In this document: positions 8,504 through 16,210 of the stretch, piece by piece | Numbering within the stretch: position 1 is the first letter of the stretch | Layout: every line of letters starts with the position of its first letter | Assembly: GCA_038236705.1 (NCBI GenBank) | Contig: JBBRZN010000001.1 | Location: 101,645-165,644, forward strand | DNA: 64,000 nucleotides | Source of the DNA: AC-32 sp038236705 | GTDB lineage: Bacteria > Actinomycetota > Thermoleophilia > Gaiellales > Gaiellaceae | Direction: 5' to 3' | The notes under the pieces: generated by a model | What the model saw: the letters and a program-made list of their open reading frames with translations, nothing else | The model's database searches: none | What the model was told of the DNA's origin: nothing | Program-made: the position numbers and the translations under genes

Positions 8504-8862
8504 GCTTTGTCGAGCGCGGCCTTGGCCTGCTCGGCGATCTTGCCGAAGGCCACGGGGTCGCTCACCGCGATATCGGCCAGCACCTTCCGGTCGAGCGGGA
8601 TCTCGGCCTTGCGCAGCCCGGAGACGAACTGGTTGTACGACAGCCCCTCGCGGCGCGCGGCCGCGTTGATCCGCATGATCCAGAGGCGACGGAAGTTCCG
8701 CTTCTTGTTCTTGCGGTCGCGGTAGGCGTAGACGAGCGAATGCTCGACCTGCTCCTTCGCGCGCCGGTAGCTCGTGTGCTTCAGGCCCCAGTAGCCCTTG
8801 GCCTGCCCGAGCACCTTGCGGCGTTTCTTGCGGCCGTGAACGGATCTCTTGACTCGCGGCAT
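8500..8862 (-). CDS. rplT: 50S ribosomal protein bL20
   Basis: 120 residues, normal length. It binds 23S rRNA early in large-subunit assembly and represses its own operon in many bacteria. The conserved RVKRSVHGRKKRRKVLGQAKGYWG, YAYRDRKNKKRNFRRLWI and INAAARREGLSYNQF regions are all visible. ATG start with a GGGAAGTAGGG ribosome binding site formed across the end of rpmI, 5 bases upstream. Third gene of infC-rpmI-rplT. Confidence 0.97.
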   Translation of the reverse strand: MPRVKRSVHGRKKRRKVLGQAKGYWGLKHTSYRRAKEQVEHSLVYAYRDRKNKKRNFRRLWIMRINAAARREGLSYNQFVSGLRKAEIPLDRKVLADIAVSDPVAFGKIAEQAKAALDKA

Positions 8863-8867
8863 CTGCC

Positions 8868-9062
8868 CTACTTCCCGAGGAGCCTCTTGACCTCACGCAC
8901 GTCGGGCTTGCTGACAGGCTCGGCCTGCCTGAAACCGCGCTTGCGCTTAGCCGACTTCTTCTCGAGATAGTGGCTCTGCATCGCCTTCCGGCGAAGGAGC
9001 TTGCCCGTCCCGGTCACCTTGAACCGTTTCTTGGCTGCGCTGTGTCTCTTCTGCTTCGGCAT
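8868..9062 (-). CDS. rpmI: 50S ribosomal protein bL35
   Basis: 64 residues, normal length, with the typical PKQKRHSAAKKRFKVTGTGKL start and basic composition. ATG start with an AGAGAAG site just upstream. The start lies well inside the infC frame (116-base overlap, different frame), so it is translated from within the infC message. Confidence 0.96.
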   Translation of the reverse strand: MPKQKRHSAAKKRFKVTGTGKLLRRKAMQSHYLEKKSAKRKRGFRQAEPVSKPDVREVKRLLGK

Positions 9063-9630
9063 CGTCTTCTCTGATTACTCCTGCGTTCTTCGTCGGCCCC
9101 AGGACCATCACCATGTTCCGGCCGTCGAGCAGCGGCGGGGACTCTACCTGCCCGATCTCCTTCACGTCCTCCGCCAGCCGCATCAAGAGGTCGCGCCCGC
9201 GCTCCGGATGGCTCTGCTCGCGGCCGCGGAACATGATCGTCACCTTGACCTTGGCGCGCTGGTTGAGAAAGCGCTCGACGTGGCCCTTCTTGGTGTTGTA
9301 GTCGTGGATTCCGATCTTGGGCCTGAACTTGATCTCCTTGACGTTGATCGAGACCTGATGCTTGCGGGCGAGCTTGGCCTTCTGCTCCAGCTCGTAGCGG
9401 TACTTCCCGTAATCCATCACCCGCGCGACGGGCGGATCGGCCTGCGCAGCGACTTCCACCAGGTCGAGGTTCTTGCCCCAGGCGTACTCGCGCGCTTCGT
9501 TCGTGTCCTTGACCCCGATCTGCGAGCCGTCCTCGTCGACCAGCCTGACCTTCGGTGCGCGGATCAGCTCGTTGATTCGTGCTTGCGGGACCGGTGCCCG
9601 GTCGGGCTCGATGTTCCGTCGTGGTCTCAA
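8947..9630 (-). CDS. infC: translation initiation factor IF-3, extended tail
   Basis: 227 residues from a TTG start. The two IF-3 domains are clear: RINELIRAPKVRLVDEDG with AREYAWGKNLDLVEVA (N-domain), then VKEIKFRPKIGIHDYNTKKGHVERFL and VTIMFRGREQSHPERG (C-domain), ending at the usual MVMVLGPTK. About 46 further acidic, low-complexity residues follow and overlap rpmI by 116 bases. The rare TTG start is expected for infC, which self-regulates through poor initiation codons. An AGGAGG lies 27 bases upstream, better placed for a five-codon mini-ORF (TTG at 9644-9642) whose TGA overlaps the infC TTG. Confidence 0.93.
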   Translation of the reverse strand: MRPRRNIEPDRAPVPQARINELIRAPKVRLVDEDGSQIGVKDTNEAREYAWGKNLDLVEVAAQADPPVARVMDYGKYRYELEQKAKLARKHQVSINVKEIKFRPKIGIHDYNTKKGHVERFLNQRAKVKVTIMFRGREQSHPERGRDLLMRLAEDVKEIGQVESPPLLDGRNMVMVLGPTKNAGVIREDDAEAEETQRSQETVQGDRDGQAPSPEGDAEPLSREEVG

Positions 9631-9778
9631 ACGCCCTTCACCAAGTTCTCAGTTCCTCCTTCTCGAACGACAAAGACCGCAGCAAGCAGCGGCCTGAAAC
9701 TCCTCGTCCACCGACTCGGTTGAACCTCCGCAGAAGCGCACGGCTCGGGAGGTGAGGGCTGGCCCTGCTTGAGCAGAC

Positions 9779-11659
9779 TCACAGCGTAGCAAGGTGCGCG
9801 CGGAATTCGTCCAGCGATTTCGTCGACTGCTCTCCCCCGCGCTCTCGCACGGCCAGGGACTCCTCCGACTCCTTGTCGCCGAAGACGATCACGAACGGGA
9901 TCTTCTCGACCTCGGCGTCGCGGATCCGCTTGCCCACCGTCTCGTCACGCTCGTCCACCTCGACGCGGAAGCCGGCCAGCTTCTCCGCCAGTTCGTGCGC
10001 GGCCGCCCGGTGATCCTCGCCGACGGGAATGATCCTGGCCTGCACCGGGGCAAGCCAGAACGGGAAGGCGCCGCCGTAGTGCTCGATCAGGATCCCGATG
10101 AAGCGCTCGAGCGAGCCGAAGAGGGCGCGGTGGACGACGTACGGCGTGTGCTCCTCGTTGTCGGCCCCCATGTACGTGAGCCCGAAGCGGGCGGGCATCT
10201 GGGAGTCGAGCTGGGTCGTCCCCATCTGCCAGGAGCGGCCGAGGACATCGGTCATGTGCAGGTCGATCTTCGGGCCGTAGAACGCGCCGTCGCCCTCGTT
10301 GAGGGTGTAGTCGATCTCGCGCCGCTCGAGCGCAGCGCGCAAGGCGCTCTCGGTGAAGTCCCATTCCTCGTCGGTCCCCAGCTTGTTCTCCGGCCTCGTC
10401 GAGAGCTCGAATCGCGCCTCCAGGCCGAAGAGGTCGTAGAGGTTGGCAGCGAAGTCGAGGCAGCCGAAGATCTCGTCCTCGATCTGCTCCGGCGTGACGA
10501 ACAAGTGCGCGTCGTCCTGCGTGACGTGCTGGACGCGGAGCAGGCCGTGCAACGTCCCGGCACGCTCATTGCGGTGAAGCGTCGACGCCTCCGCGTAGCG
10601 GAGCGGAAGATCGCGGTAGCTGCGAAGCGCCGACCCGAACAGGAGCATGTGCCCGGGGCAGTTCATCGGCTTGAGGCCGAGCGTGCGATCCTCGCCGTAT
10701 GGGACGAGGAACATGTCGTCCTTGAACTTCTCCCAGTGACCGGAGGTTTTCCAGGTATCGACGTCGTACATCAGCGGCGTCTTGACCTCGACGTATTCGC
10801 GCTTCGCGTTCTCGCGCCGTCGCAGGTCCTCGAGCGCATTCCAGATCACCATCCCCTTCGGATGCCAGAACGGCATCCCCGGCGCGTGGTCGGAGAGGTG
10901 GAAGAGATCGAGCTGCGTCCCGAGCCGGCGGTGGTCGCGCTTCTTCGCCTGCTCGAGCCGTTCGAGGTACGCGTCGAGATCGGCCTGCGAGTAGAAGGCC
11001 GTCCCGTAGATCCGCGTCAGCTGCTTGTTGTGCTCGTCACCGCGCCAGTACGCCCCGGCGAGGCCGGTCAGCTTGACCGCCTTGATCGGTTTCGAGTCCT
11101 GCAGGTGGGGGCCGCGGCAGAGGTCGGTGAACTCGCCCTGCGTGTAGAAGGTGATCGGCCCGTCGGCCGTGTCCACGAGCTCGACCTTGTAGTCCTCGCC
11201 CTGCTCGGCGAAGTAGCGCTTGGCCTCCTCGGCGCTCACCTCCTCGCGGTTCCACGAGCGGCCTTCCGCCAACTCCTTGCGGATCTCCTCCTCGATCCGC
11301 TCGAGCGCCTCCTCGTTGATCGGCTCCGGGAACTCGAAGTCGTAGTAGAAGCCGTTCTCGATCGGCGGGCCGATCGCGACCTTCGTGCCCGGGTAGAGGC
11401 TGCGGACGGCCTCGGCGAGCAGGTGCGCAGCGGAGTGGCGCAGGACGTCGAGCGCGTCGGGGTCCGACGTGTCACGGGTGGTCAGGATCTGGATCTTCTG
11501 GCCCTCCTGGAGCGGTGCGCGCAGGTCCTGGACGTTGCCGTTCGAGCGCACGAGCACGGCCTGTTCGGCCAGCTTCGGTCCGATCGCGGCAGCGGCGTCG
11601 AGACCCGTCGCGCCGGCGGGAAGTTCGAGTTCCGAGGAGTCGGGAAGGACGACTTTCAT
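9779..11659 (-). CDS. thrS: threonine--tRNA ligase
   Basis: 626 residues. Domains: TGS (1-60), HD-type editing domain with RHSAAHLLAEAV and DLCRGPHL, class II core with motif 1, the zinc ligands in MNCPGHM and TLHGLLRVQHVTQDDAH, and the C-terminal anticodon-binding domain (IPVGEDHRAAAHELAEKL). ATG start, probably leaderless: TATCCT (complement of 11668-11673) stands 8 nt upstream. The start codon overlaps the ATG of a small divergent ORF. It lies upstream of infC with a 148-bp gap in which I see no clear hairpin terminator. Confidence 0.97.
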   Translation of the reverse strand: MKVVLPDSSELELPAGATGLDAAAAIGPKLAEQAVLVRSNGNVQDLRAPLQEGQKIQILTTRDTSDPDALDVLRHSAAHLLAEAVRSLYPGTKVAIGPPIENGFYYDFEFPEPINEEALERIEEEIRKELAEGRSWNREEVSAEEAKRYFAEQGEDYKVELVDTADGPITFYTQGEFTDLCRGPHLQDSKPIKAVKLTGLAGAYWRGDEHNKQLTRIYGTAFYSQADLDAYLERLEQAKKRDHRRLGTQLDLFHLSDHAPGMPFWHPKGMVIWNALEDLRRRENAKREYVEVKTPLMYDVDTWKTSGHWEKFKDDMFLVPYGEDRTLGLKPMNCPGHMLLFGSALRSYRDLPLRYAEASTLHRNERAGTLHGLLRVQHVTQDDAHLFVTPEQIEDEIFGCLDFAANLYDLFGLEARFELSTRPENKLGTDEEWDFTESALRAALERREIDYTLNEGDGAFYGPKIDLHMTDVLGRSWQMGTTQLDSQMPARFGLTYMGADNEEHTPYVVHRALFGSLERFIGILIEHYGGAFPFWLAPVQARIIPVGEDHRAAAHELAEKLAGFRVEVDERDETVGKRIRDAEVEKIPFVIVFGDKESEESLAVRERGGEQSTKSLDEFRAHLATL

Positions 11660-11780
11660 GGAAGAGCAGGATACTTCGCAGCCTCGCGAGGACGACCGCA
11701 ACGAGGAGCTCGACGATTCGCCCGCGCCGGATCCCGAAGAAGGCGAATCGAGCTCCCAGGACGACCCGCAGGCCGACTAG
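11658..11780 (+). CDS. small acidic ORF, divergent from thrS
   Basis: A 40-codon ORF encoding a peptide rich in D, E, S and P (starts MEEQDTSQPREDD, ends SSSQDDPQAD), probably disordered. ATG start preceded by GGGAAGGA with an 8-nt gap, a good ribosome binding site. It lies outside thrS, so its acidic composition is not a mirror of a coding strand. Its ATG shares two bases with the thrS ATG on the other strand. No function recognised; could be spurious. Confidence 0.4.
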   Translation: MEEQDTSQPREDDRNEELDDSPAPDPEEGESSSQDDPQAD

Positions 11781-11800
11781 GACACGCTCGGCCCGGACAT

Positions 11801-11823
11801 GACCCGGGGTCAGACCCCGGGTC
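11801..11823. repeat. palindrome GACCCGGGGTC-A-GACCCCGGGTC
   Basis: A perfect 11-bp inverted repeat around a single A, in the 163-bp gap between the small acidic ORF and the YjbR gene. Same core (GGGGTCAGACCCC) as the copy at 11910-11931. Could fold as a strong hairpin on either strand. Confidence 0.75.
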
Positions 11824-11909
11824 GCGTCCAAAAGGGACGGTCTTGCGGGAGAACCCCTGCTCCGGCCGTGATAGAGCACGCTGAATCGCTGCAAAGAATC
11901 GAGCCGTAA

Positions 11910-11931
11910 GCCAGGTCCCGGGGTCAGACCC
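11910..11931 (-). repeat. dispersed repeat copy GGTCTGACCCCGGGACCTGG
   Basis: Read on minus, this stretch is identical over 22 bp to 62254-62275 on plus, which lies inside the DUF2520 gene. It contains the GGGTCAGACCC core of the palindrome 90 bp upstream. The pair shows that the motif is a dispersed repeat rather than a local hairpin. Confidence 0.75.
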
Positions 11932-11943
11932 AGGGACAGGCCC

Positions 11944-12303
11944 CTAGTCCTCGCCCTCGACGGCCGCCTTCAGCTCGGCAGGGCACTTGAGCCAGTAACT
12001 CTCGCGCAGCCACTCGAGGGCGGCCTCGAGCGAGTCCTCGTCCGTGACCGCGGCCGTGACCCAGCCGTAGCGGCCCACGTAGCTCGCGGTGCGCACGAAG
12101 GGCAGGAGATGCGCGATCTCGCGTTCCTCCGCGGTCAGCTTGACCGTCACGTGCACCGCGCCGTCCTCGACCTGAGCCCAGCCGAAGACCTTGTTCGCCC
12201 CCACCTTGAACACCGGGAAGTCGCCCCAGGGCCGGTCCTCGTAGGACTCCGGAAACGAGAGCGCGAGCTCCGTGATCCGCCGCTCGATGGTCGCCGTGCG
12301 CAC
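11944..12303 (-). CDS. MmcQ/YjbR-family protein
   Basis: 119 residues, the whole of a YjbR/MmcQ fold, a small double-wing DNA-binding-like protein of unclear role. Visible are LALSFPESYEDRPWGDFPVFKVG, KVFGWAQVEDGAVHVTVKL and the closing LRESYWLKCPAEL. GTG start; GAAAAT lies 6 nt upstream, a weak match to a leaderless -10. It is divergent from the CBS protein. Confidence 0.85.
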   Translation of the reverse strand: MRTATIERRITELALSFPESYEDRPWGDFPVFKVGANKVFGWAQVEDGAVHVTVKLTAEEREIAHLLPFVRTASYVGRYGWVTAAVTDEDSLEAALEWLRESYWLKCPAELKAAVEGED

Positions 12304-12380
12304 GACCCCATTTTCACGGTTTCGGAGTGCTCGGGGCGGGGAAGCCGAGTATGACTCGAAAGAGATAAGGAGGAACTTCC

Positions 12381-12800
12381 ATGGGGAAGAGCGTGCAAGA
12401 CGTGATGACCTCCAATCCGGCCAGCATCGAGGCTGACAGCCCGGTGGTCGAAGCCGCCAGGATCATGAAGGAGCAGGACGTCGGGATCGTCCCGGTCGTC
12501 GAGGGCGGACGGCTGGTCGGCACCCTGACGGATCGCGACATCGCCACTCGAGTCGTCGCCGAGGGGAAGGATCCCCAGTCGGTGAGCGTGCGCGAGATCG
12601 CCTCCACCGATCTCTTCACCGTGAATCCGCAGCAGGACCTCGACGAGGCGCTCCGCCTGATGGCGAGCCACCAGGTCCGCCGGCTGCCGGTCGTCGAGGA
12701 AGACGGGAGGCTCGTCGGAATCGTGGCCCAGGCCGACGTGGCCCGGGAGGCGAACGACAAGAAAACGGGAGAGCTCGTCGAGGAGATCTCCCAGCCCTAA
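12381..12800 (+). CDS. CBS-domain pair protein
   Basis: 139 residues made of two CBS motifs (about 8-60 and 72-125), a Bateman module that usually binds adenine nucleotides. Visible are VQDVMTSNPASI, VGIVPVVEGGRLVGTLTDRDIATRVV and VRRLPVVEEDGRLVGIVAQADVAR. No attached catalytic domain, so it may act on a partner or as a stress-related sensor. ATG start with a strong GGAGGAA site, so this gene has a true leader. The next small gene follows 12 bases after it with its own AGGAGGG site. Confidence 0.9.
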   Translation: MGKSVQDVMTSNPASIEADSPVVEAARIMKEQDVGIVPVVEGGRLVGTLTDRDIATRVVAEGKDPQSVSVREIASTDLFTVNPQQDLDEALRLMASHQVRRLPVVEEDGRLVGIVAQADVAREANDKKTGELVEEISQP

Positions 12801-12812
12801 CCGAGGAGGGAC

Positions 12813-13046
12813 ATGCCGACCAAGAGAGCGAACGTCAAGAACGAGAAGCAGTACGAGGCCCTGAAGGACAAGGGCATGTCGAAGGAACGGGCGGCGAAGA
12901 TTGCCAACTCGCCCGGCGCCTCGAGCCGCGGCGGCAAGAAGTCCGGTTCCGGCTCCTCGAAGAGCAATTCGAGCCAGGGCGGAACGACCGCTCAGAAAAA
13001 GGCCGCCGGCCGCAAGGGCGGTAAGGCCGCCGCCAACAAGAGCTAA
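12813..13046 (+). CDS. small basic DUF7218-like protein
   Basis: 77 residues: RANVKNEKQYEALKDKGMSKERAAKIANSP followed by a Gly/Ser/Lys-rich tail with QGGTTAQKKAAGRKGGKAA. This type occurs widely in actinobacteria and often sits near stress genes; its function is not established and the tail resembles KGG-type stress peptides. ATG start with an AGGAGGG site. Probably cotranscribed with the CBS protein. Confidence 0.82.
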   Translation: MPTKRANVKNEKQYEALKDKGMSKERAAKIANSPGASSRGGKKSGSGSSKSNSSQGGTTAQKKAAGRKGGKAAANKS

Positions 13047-13071
13047 AGACGCGAGGCGTACACTCCGCCCC

Positions 13072-14250
13072 ATGAGGCCCGAAACGCTCACGCGCCGGGT
13101 CGGGGCGGGGTTGTCCGCCTCCACCCGGGCGTCCGAGGCGGCCGGCGAGGCCGCGCGCGAGGCCCGGGACGCGCTCGACGGTGCCTCGGTCGACCTCGCG
13201 TTCCTGTTCCTCTCGGCCGAGCACTTCGCGGGCGCCGGAAAAGCGCTCGCTGCCGTCCAGCGGGAGCTCGAGCCCGGGCATCTGCTGGGCTGCGTCGCCC
13301 AGGGCGTCGTGGCCCGAGACCGGGAGCTCGAGTCGGGCCCCGGCGCAGCCGTCTGGGCGGCCTCGCTCCCGGAGGCGGAGATCGAGACCTTCCACAGCGT
13401 CGCCTTCGGCACCGACGACGGCGTCGCCGTGAGCGGATTCCCGGTGCTGGACGGCGCCGACCTAGTCACCTTCCTCGTCGACCCGTTCACGTTCCCTGCC
13501 TCCGGCTTCCTCGCGAAGCTGAACGAGGAGGAGGACGGTGTACCGCTCGTGGGCGGCCTCGCGGCCGGCGCGGGCGAGCCGGACACGCAGCGGCTCTTCC
13601 TCGACGGCGAGGTGCTGACGGAAGGCGCCGTGGGCGCGGTGTTGCGCGGGGTGCCGGTGCGCACCGTGGTCTCGCAAGGCTGCGCGCCGATCGGCCGCGA
13701 CGCGGTGATCACGAGCGCCGAGGGCAACGTCGTCTTCGAGCTCGCGGGCGAGCCCGCGCTGGAGCGGCTCAAGGCCGACCTCGGAATCCTGACCGACGAG
13801 GAGCAGCGGCTTGCGGCCAACGGCGGCGTGCTCGCCGGCCTCGTGATCGACGAGAACCGCGCCGACTACCGGCGCGGCGACTACCTGATGCGCGGCCTGA
13901 TCGGCGTGGACGAAGAAACGGGCGCCCTGGCGATCGGCGAGCCGGTGCGAGTGGGTCAGACGCTGCGCTTCCATGTGCGCGACGCGCGCTCCGCGGACGA
14001 GGACCTGCGCGAGAACCTCTCGGGCGCGCTGGACGGCGAACGCGCCGCGGGAGCGCTCCTCTTCACCTGCAACGGGCGCGGGACGAACATGTTCCCCGAG
14101 GCAGACCACGACGCGCGCGCCGTCGGCGAGGCGCTCGGTGCCGACGATGCGGTGGCCGGCTTCTTCTGCGCCGGCGAGATCGGCCCGGTCGGCGGGAAGC
14201 CGTTCCTCCACGGCTTCACCGCCACCCTGGCCGTGTTTCTCGAGGACTAG
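13072..14250 (+). CDS. FIST sensor-domain protein
   Basis: 392 residues with an N-terminal FIST_N domain (about 20-220) and a FIST_C domain (about 225-380), a predicted small-ligand sensory module usually linked to signal transduction. Visible are LVGGLAAGAGEPDTQRLFLDG, GAVLRGVPVRTVVSQGCAPIG, FTCNGRGTNMF and the closing GFFCAGEIGPVGGKPFLHGFTATL. No output domain is attached. ATG start 7 nt after TACACT (13059-13064), so leaderless; upstream in-frame codons are therefore not used. Its stop abuts the convergent msrA stop (CTAGCTAG). Confidence 0.88.
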   Translation: MRPETLTRRVGAGLSASTRASEAAGEAAREARDALDGASVDLAFLFLSAEHFAGAGKALAAVQRELEPGHLLGCVAQGVVARDRELESGPGAAVWAASLPEAEIETFHSVAFGTDDGVAVSGFPVLDGADLVTFLVDPFTFPASGFLAKLNEEEDGVPLVGGLAAGAGEPDTQRLFLDGEVLTEGAVGAVLRGVPVRTVVSQGCAPIGRDAVITSAEGNVVFELAGEPALERLKADLGILTDEEQRLAANGGVLAGLVIDENRADYRRGDYLMRGLIGVDEETGALAIGEPVRVGQTLRFHVRDARSADEDLRENLSGALDGERAAGALLFTCNGRGTNMFPEADHDARAVGEALGADDAVAGFFCAGEIGPVGGKPFLHGFTATLAVFLED

Positions 14251-14742
14251 CTAGGCGGACTCGGCCAACGCGGGCGTACAGTTCGAACGCCCCTGCTTCT
14301 CGAGGTAGCGCTGGTGGTAGTCCTCCGCGACGTAGAAGGTCTGCGCCGGCTCGATCACCGTCGCTATCGGATGCTTGTGTCGGCCCGAGGCGTCGAGCTC
14401 CGCCTTCGAGCTTTCCGCCGCGGCGCGCTGCTCCTCGTCGTGGAAGAAAACCACCGAGCGGTACTGGTCGCCGACGTCCCAGCCCTGCCGGTTCACCTGC
14501 GTCGGGTCGTGCTTGGCCCAGAAGGCGTCGAGCAGCTGCTCGTAGGAAATCCGCTCGGGGTCGTAGGTCACCTGGACGACCTCCGCGTGGCCGGTCGTGT
14601 GCGAGCAGACGTCCTCGTAGGTCGGGTTCTCGAGCGTGCCTCCCTCATAGCCGACCTCGGTCGCCGTGACGCCTTCGAGCTGGCGGAACGCCGCCTCGAC
14701 GCCCCAGAAGCAGCCTGCTCCGAACGTTGCCTTCTTCTCCAC
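14251..14742 (-). CDS. msrA: peptide-methionine (S)-S-oxide reductase
   Basis: 163 residues. It reduces the S epimer of methionine sulfoxide. The catalytic GCFWG is at residues 10-14 (C11), followed by EVGYEGGTLENPTYEDVCSHTTGHAEVV and the YHQRYLEK end region. The GTG start overlaps the msrB TAG by one base (TAGTG), so the two repair enzymes are coupled. Confidence 0.96.
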   Translation of the reverse strand: MEKKATFGAGCFWGVEAAFRQLEGVTATEVGYEGGTLENPTYEDVCSHTTGHAEVVQVTYDPERISYEQLLDAFWAKHDPTQVNRQGWDVGDQYRSVVFFHDEEQRAAAESSKAELDASGRHKHPIATVIEPAQTFYVAEDYHQRYLEKQGRSNCTPALAESA

Positions 14743-15134
14743 TACTCCTCCTCCAGTTTCAGTGCTGCCGAGTTGATGCAGTAGCGCTGCCCGGTCGGCG
14801 CGGGGCCGTCCGGGAAGACGTGGCCGAGATGGCCGCCGCAGCTCGCGCACATGGCCTCCGTGCGCACCATGCCGTGGGTGGCGTCTGTCTCCTCCTCGAT
14901 CGCCTCCTCGCCGGCCGGGGCGTAGAACGCGGGCCAGCCGCAGCCGGAGTCGTACTTGGTGTCCGCGACGAACAGCTCCGCCCCGCAACCTGCGCAACGG
15001 TAGGTGCCCGGCTCGAAGACGTGGTCGTACTCGCCGCCGAACGGCGCCTCGGTCCCCTTCTCGCGCAGGACCCGGTACTGCTCGGGCGAGAGCTCCGCCC
15101 GCCACTGCTCTTCTGTTTTCTGGATCTTGGTCAC
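14742..15134 (-). CDS. msrB: peptide-methionine (R)-S-oxide reductase
   Basis: 130 residues. It repairs the R epimer. Two CxxC zinc pairs (CAGC and CASC), the GCGWPAF motif and the catalytic cysteine in RYCINSAAL are all present. GTG start; CACTGT lies 5 nt upstream, a possible leaderless -10. First gene of msrB-msrA. Confidence 0.95.
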   Translation of the reverse strand: MTKIQKTEEQWRAELSPEQYRVLREKGTEAPFGGEYDHVFEPGTYRCAGCGAELFVADTKYDSGCGWPAFYAPAGEEAIEEETDATHGMVRTEAMCASCGGHLGHVFPDGPAPTGQRYCINSAALKLEEE

Positions 15135-15174
15135 GTTGAACAGTGTTGCAAGAGCGTCCAGCGTTACGTCGGAA

Positions 15175-15642
15175 TCAGGCTTCGCCGTCCCAGTAGTCGA
15201 CGGCGCTGCCGCGGCGCACCATCAGGTTGTCGCGCTTGTCGCCCGGCCAGACGCCAAGCTTGTCGCTGTCGGGGTAGATCGTGACCGCGGGCTCGATCAT
15301 CGTCGAGACCATCAGCACGCGGGCGGGCTCCTGGCCCTGGTTCGACACCTTGTGCGCGCCTTCGGGACCGACCGGGAAGCAGACGACGTCGCCGCGCTCG
15401 AGCTGCTCCTCGCCCTCGGGATGACGAAGCGTCACCGGTCCCTCGAGCACGAGCAGCCACTCCTCGTTGCCGTACTCGTAGTGGTAGGGGCAGATCGCCT
15501 GTCCCGGAGGGAGCGCGTAGATGCTGCCGCCGAGCATCGAGGCTCCGATCGAGGGGCCGAAGCGGGACATGCCGGCCTTGTAGCCCTCGGGGTCGGCCTC
15601 GTCGAATTCGACCGGCTGCGTGAAGACGTTCACGCGCTTCAT
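15175..15642 (-). CDS. cupin-domain protein
   Basis: 155 residues, single cupin beta-barrel. The metal-binding motif region reads PPGQAICPYHYEYGNEEWLLVLEG, and the second motif is VCFPVGPEGAHKV. Likely a small metal-dependent enzyme or binding protein; substrate unknown. The ATG at 15642 is preferred over an ORF beginning further upstream because CATAAT stands 6 nt before it, matching the leaderless pattern. It ends 40 bp after the msrB start and is divergent from the next gene. Confidence 0.85.
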   Translation of the reverse strand: MKRVNVFTQPVEFDEADPEGYKAGMSRFGPSIGASMLGGSIYALPPGQAICPYHYEYGNEEWLLVLEGPVTLRHPEGEEQLERGDVVCFPVGPEGAHKVSNQGQEPARVLMVSTMIEPAVTIYPDSDKLGVWPGDKRDNLMVRRGSAVDYWDGEA

Positions 15643-15688
15643 GAGCGGATTATGCGGCCCGGCGGCGTCGAACGGGTACACATGGTCC

Positions 15689-16210
15689 GTGAGCCTCGCG
15701 GACTGGGAAACATCGCAACGGCAACTGCCCGACGGAGCGGTCGAGTCCGAGCAGCGCGTCACGCTGAGTGCTCCGGCAGTTGCCTTCGACGAGGCAGGCG
15801 CGACCGCGCTGGGCGAGCGCTACTGGCGTGAGGTGGAGCGGGCGACGCACGGGCTCGTGCGCGCGCGCCGCACGGCAGAGGGCGTGCGCCTCCGGCTGCT
15901 GGGGCGCGGGCCGGTCCTGCTCTCATTCGCCCCGCCGAGGCTCGAAGCGGACACACACAGGGTGCACTGCAGCTTCCCGATCAGCGGTGGTCGACTGGCC
16001 CGGCGAGCCGCGGGGGAGCTCACGTTCGCCCAAGTGAACGGCGAGCGCGTCGAGCTGCGCTCGGCGATCCGCGGCTTCTACCCGGCGCTCGCGGCGCACG
16101 AAGGCAGGCGCGACTGGACCGGCGCGCTCTACAACTCGCTGCAGAGCCGGATCCACGTGGCGATCAGCCGCCGCTACTTCGCGAGCCTCTCCGCCGGAGA
16201 GACGGAATGA
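15689..16210 (+). CDS. hypothetical protein upstream of a reductase
   Basis: 173 residues from GTG at 15689. No family recognised with confidence. It has no signal peptide or membrane segment and reads as a cytosolic alpha/beta protein with ERYWREVERATHGLVRARR, FAPPRLEADTHRVHCSFPI and an Arg-rich end. It overlaps the following reductase by 4 bases (ATGA), so they probably act together. TACACA lies 6 nt upstream, an imperfect leaderless -10. Confidence 0.65.
   Translation: MSLADWETSQRQLPDGAVESEQRVTLSAPAVAFDEAGATALGERYWREVERATHGLVRARRTAEGVRLRLLGRGPVLLSFAPPRLEADTHRVHCSFPISGGRLARRAAGELTFAQVNGERVELRSAIRGFYPALAAHEGRRDWTGALYNSLQSRIHVAISRRYFASLSAGETE

Noticed and set aside
9794..11884. 696-codon plus-strand frame opposite thrS
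   Set aside because: Mirror of a highly conserved synthetase gene; composition rich in R, E, L, V with no motifs. Only the small acidic ORF beyond the thrS start (a different frame) was kept, at low confidence.
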